A stretch of 64,000 nt of DNA from Blautia schinkii (GTDB taxonomy: Bacteria; Bacillota; Clostridia; Lachnospirales; Lachnospiraceae). Position 1 is the stretch's first letter. Every line of letters starts with the position of its first letter. The notes below the pieces were generated by a model. It was not told the origin of the DNA and ran no database searches. It was given only the letters and a program-made list of their open reading frames with translations. Position numbers and translations under genes: made by a program. Location of the stretch: positions 124,001 through 188,000 of the forward strand of contig NZ_JAAWUO010000004.1 in assembly GCF_013304825.1 (NCBI RefSeq), given 5' to 3'. Shown in pieces: positions 61,553-64,000 of the stretch.

Positions 61553-62170
61553 CTATAAGCCTTTATATTCCTTTGCCAGTGATTTCAGATAGTCTCTGTA
61601 AGCCAGCGCGGATTTCTTAGGTTTCAGTATGCGCACACTGCCGTCCATACCCGTGAGCCAGCCGTAAAACTTCGCATTCTCAGGCAACTCTGCTGTCACA
61701 GTAAAATCTCCGCTTTCCTTCATTTTATATTCCGCATCTTCGCCAAAAAAGCCTCTTACTTCATCCTGTACAGCACCTGCACAGAGAAGCCGGATCTCTT
61801 TCTTTATGTTTCTTGCGGAGCAGGCAAGAAGCTGCCGATAACCGCTAAGTGTCGGTGCTTCCGCTTCATTCTTCTTCACAGCCTGACTGTCTGACTGTAT
61901 CTCTTTTCTCTCTTCTGACGGTTTCACCTGATCCGTACTCTGCCCGTAAAGATAATATCCACCTGGTCTCTCTCTTGTATAACGGATGTCCATTCCAATG
62001 GAACGTAAAACCTCCACATCATCATAAATGCTTTTTCTTTCTGCATTAATCCCGTGTTCACCAAGTCCTGCCAGGATATCCTGCATGGATAAGGTTTTAT
62101 GCTCACCTGTCTCCTGCAGCATTCTTTCCAGATACAGGATCTTCGCCTTCTGATTATTTGATTTCGCCAT
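61553..62170 (-). CDS. WYL-type regulator, apparently without the WYL core
   Basis: A 205-residue transcription factor. Residues 1-72 form the helix-turn-helix of WYL regulators (ILYLERMLQETGEHKTLSMQ in parts, AERKSIYDDVEVLRSIGMDI, RPGGYYLYG). Residues about 105-205 resemble the C-terminal WCX extension (RLLCAGAVQDEVRGFFGED, ENAKFYGWLTGMDGSVRIL). The Sm-fold WYL ligand domain of about 100 residues that normally lies between is replaced by a 30-residue polar linker, so the protein is about 120 residues short of the family. AAGAGGTCAGT precedes the ATG. It is directly upstream of the lipoprotein gene and downstream of gatD. Confidence 0.78.
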   Translation of the reverse strand: MAKSNNQKAKILYLERMLQETGEHKTLSMQDILAGLGEHGINAERKSIYDDVEVLRSIGMDIRYTRERPGGYYLYGQSTDQVKPSEERKEIQSDSQAVKKNEAEAPTLSGYRQLLACSARNIKKEIRLLCAGAVQDEVRGFFGEDAEYKMKESGDFTVTAELPENAKFYGWLTGMDGSVRILKPKKSALAYRDYLKSLAKEYKGL

Positions 62171-62180
62171 ACTGACCTCT

Positions 62181-62909
62181 TTATCCTTCGTTTTTTACAA
62201 AGCGGTGGAAAATATAGGAGTTCGCCTCCTGTTCCTCGCTGTCATCCAGTTTCTCAAGCTCGATTTTTCTTCCGTATTTCTTCTCCAGAGCACGGCTGAT
62301 CAGAATATCTGCCAGCTGTGGGTTCTTTGGAAGAAGCGGCCCGTGCAGATAAGTTCCGATCACATTCTTATAGACTACGCCTTCAGCACCGGACTGTCCA
62401 TCATTGCCATAACCGGAGAGAACCTTTCCCAGAGGCTTGTTATTGCCAATAGTTGTACGTCCTCCATGATTCTCAAACCCAACGATAGGCATATCAAAAA
62501 GCTCACTCTGCATGACAATATTTCCGATAAGCCGGCCCTTTCCCTGCTCAGTGCTCATATCTACCAGCTTCAGACCCTCGATCATTCCCTGATCAGTCTT
62601 GTAATAGTTTCCAAGAAGCTGATATCCACCGCAGATTGCAATGACAACGCCGCTATCCTCAACATAAGCCTTAAAATCCTTCTGGATCTCTTTCAGCTTC
62701 TCGCAGACCAGCATCTGCTCTCTGTCTGAGCCGCCGCCAAGAAGCACGATGTCCAGCTTGGAAAAATCGATCTTGTCATCCAGCTCAAAAGCAATGGTCT
62801 CTGCCTCGATTCCTCTCCAGAGGCATCTTTTCATAAGACACTGGATATTTCCTCTGTCACCGTAAAGATTCAGAAGATCCGGGTATAAATGTCCGATCGT
62901 TATTTTCAT
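62181..62909 (-). CDS. gatD: lipid II isoglutaminyl synthase, glutaminase subunit GatD
   Basis: Supplies ammonia to MurT, which amidates the D-Glu of lipid II to D-isoglutamine. The 242-residue class I (CobB/CobQ-type) amidotransferase has HLYPDLLNLYGDRGN at the start, GGGSDREQ, the nucleophile AICGGYQLLG (Cys93) and the catalytic His in YLHGPLLPKNP (about 189). Its start overlaps the stop of murT (ATGA), so the two subunits are translationally coupled, as in Staphylococcus. Confidence 0.95.
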   Translation of the reverse strand: MKITIGHLYPDLLNLYGDRGNIQCLMKRCLWRGIEAETIAFELDDKIDFSKLDIVLLGGGSDREQMLVCEKLKEIQKDFKAYVEDSGVVIAICGGYQLLGNYYKTDQGMIEGLKLVDMSTEQGKGRLIGNIVMQSELFDMPIVGFENHGGRTTIGNNKPLGKVLSGYGNDGQSGAEGVVYKNVIGTYLHGPLLPKNPQLADILISRALEKKYGRKIELEKLDDSEEQEANSYIFHRFVKNEG

Positions 62910-64000
62910 TTCTCACCCTCCAGTTTCTTCAGTATATTTCTGGTTCCAAACAGTGCTGTATAATTTACAAGTACATAGAGATTGCCAACTCCATCGTCAA
63001 TACGTTTGCGGATGGCTGTCTCCACGTCATTCTCCAGCATGGATGGAATATCTACGTATTTCAGTCGGAGCCTCATATCCTGGCAGCGGATGCCGCTGAC
63101 TGTGATGGAATTGATGTTATCCCCTCCGAACAGGTCAAAATCCACATCCCAGAGCCAGGAGATGTCTTTTCCATCCTGAGCATTATCATTGATAACAATG
63201 ATAATATCCTTCGGTGACTCATCCTGCATAACAGCAGAGATATTCTGGTTAAAACCTGCCGGGTTCTTGGCCAGATTCAACACAACGCCGGTTCCCTTAA
63301 TGCGGAACTGCTCCATTCGGCCGTTCTCAGGATTAAACTTCTTTAACATGTCATTAAAATGCTCTGCCTGAAATCCTGCAGTACGGATTCCTGCATAAGC
63401 AGCCAGAATATTATAAACATTGTAGAAACCTTTGTAATTGGCTGTGATCCGTTTATCTTCCACAGTAAAGGCGATCTGATCATCTACCTTTACATCTGTG
63501 GCATCAAAATTAATCTCCGGCCGTTTAAATCCGCATTTCGGGCACCTGTAATCGCCAAGCTGGCTGTAATGATAAAAACTGTATACAAGACGCTCCCCAC
63601 AGCATTTACAGAAACGTCCTTCACGGATCTCATTGGTCTTGCTGCGAATCACCGGCTTGCTGATTCCGTACGTCACATATGGATTCCCACAGTCCATAGC
63701 CAGATATGCAGACAGCGCATCATCGCCGTTCACAATGACTTTCATATCCGGAACTTTCCGCATCATTTCCTCCAGGATATTCATGGTAATATCTATCTCA
63801 CCATAACGATCCAGCTGATCTCGGAACAGATTGGTCATAACCATATAGTCAGGCTTGATCCTGGTAAACACGTGTCTTGTGGATGCTTCGTCTACCTCAA
63901 TACAGGCATAGTCTGCATCCAGCTTTCCACTTGGTTTTGCTCCCAGCACAAAAGCAGCCACAACTCCATTGAGCATATTGGAACCTGTATGGTTACAGAT
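62906..64000 (-). CDS. murT: lipid II isoglutaminyl synthase, Mur ligase subunit MurT (partial)
   Basis: Only the C-terminal 364 codons are in the window; the N-terminus and start lie beyond base 64000. The visible part has the Mur-ligase central domain (ACIEVDEASTRHVF with the catalytic Glu, TNLFRDQLDRYGE), a zinc-ribbon insertion with CKCCG and RCPKCGFKRPE (four cysteines), and the MurT C-terminal domain (NPAGFNQNISAVMQD). ATP-dependent amidation of lipid II occurs on the cytoplasmic face with GatD. The pair is essential-type wall biosynthesis in many Firmicutes. Confidence 0.93.
   Translation of the reverse strand: MCNHTGSNMLNGVVAAFVLGAKPSGKLDADYACIEVDEASTRHVFTRIKPDYMVMTNLFRDQLDRYGEIDITMNILEEMMRKVPDMKVIVNGDDALSAYLAMDCGNPYVTYGISKPVIRSKTNEIREGRFCKCCGERLVYSFYHYSQLGDYRCPKCGFKRPEINFDATDVKVDDQIAFTVEDKRITANYKGFYNVYNILAAYAGIRTAGFQAEHFNDMLKKFNPENGRMEQFRIKGTGVVLNLAKNPAGFNQNISAVMQDESPKDIIIVINDNAQDGKDISWLWDVDFDLFGGDNINSITVSGIRCQDMRLRLKYVDIPSMLENDVETAIRKRIDDGVGNLYVLVNYTALFGTRNILKKLEGEK

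Noticed and set aside
1-64000. Search by eye for CRISPR repeats, insertion sequences and prophage genes
   Set aside because: None seen. The only sizeable repeats are the tRNA duplication and the decapeptide-coding array.

Overview
This window reads as ordinary chromosome of a spore-forming, anaerobic, low-to-mid GC Firmicute, most likely a gut Lachnospiraceae (Blautia, Dorea or Mediterraneibacter-like). The evidence is the gene set: spoVB, spoIIM, a type III glutamine synthetase, RNase Y, a short isc operon, a PssA/Psd pair, single-chain PurL, the MurT/GatD pair, a Cheo-type LexA box and strong AGGAGG ribosome sites. The genus is inference. I see no insertion sequence, prophage, integrase other than XerD, or CRISPR array. 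About five sixths of the genes lie on the minus strand, usually with one strong hairpin terminator between transcription units.

Layout. 1-7.4 kb holds glycolysis (gapA, pgk, tpiA, and the start of gpmI at the window edge), interrupted by hom, a DUF2974 lipase-like protein, a small membrane protein and an XRE regulator. 7.7-10.5 kb, plus strand, holds a PHP phosphoesterase and a repeat-bearing protein that looks like an amylosucrase with lost catalytic residues. 10.6-15.4 kb has a P-type ATPase and iscR-iscS-iscU. 15.5-18 kb, plus strand, has spoVB and aroF. 18.1-24.8 kb has xerD, spoIIM, rny, recX-recA with a LexA box, and uraA. 25-30.1 kb has pepT, a lipid flippase, ung and hisFH.

30.2-36 kb carries an OmpR-type two-component pair and a four-gene phospholipid operon (PAP2 phosphatase, YbhN-like flippase, PssA, Psd). 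36.2-46 kb carries a double RhaM-like protein, an AEC permease, CtpA, FtsEX, a CdaR-like regulator, YitT, and an OPT transporter coupled to a PqqD-like protein. 46-52 kb carries a MoxR/vWA pair downstream of glnN and a lipid kinase. 52.2-52.6 kb has a tandemly duplicated tRNA-Val/tRNA-Met unit. 52.7-57.5 kb is purL with a divergent LysR gene. 57.7-64 kb has an Mrp ATPase, a His-rich CsoR, a 75-residue protein, xpt, an orphan substrate-binding lipoprotein, a shortened WYL regulator, and gatD-murT running off the end.

The best leads are the catalytically stripped amylosucrase-like protein with decapeptide repeats (8.5-10.5 kb), the WYL-type regulator that seems to lack its WYL core beside an orphan lipoprotein (60.1-62.2 kb), the OPT-PqqD coupling (43.5-45.7 kb), and the His-rich CsoR/Mrp/75-residue cluster (57.7-59.2 kb). 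No computation was run: family calls come from reading motifs by eye.
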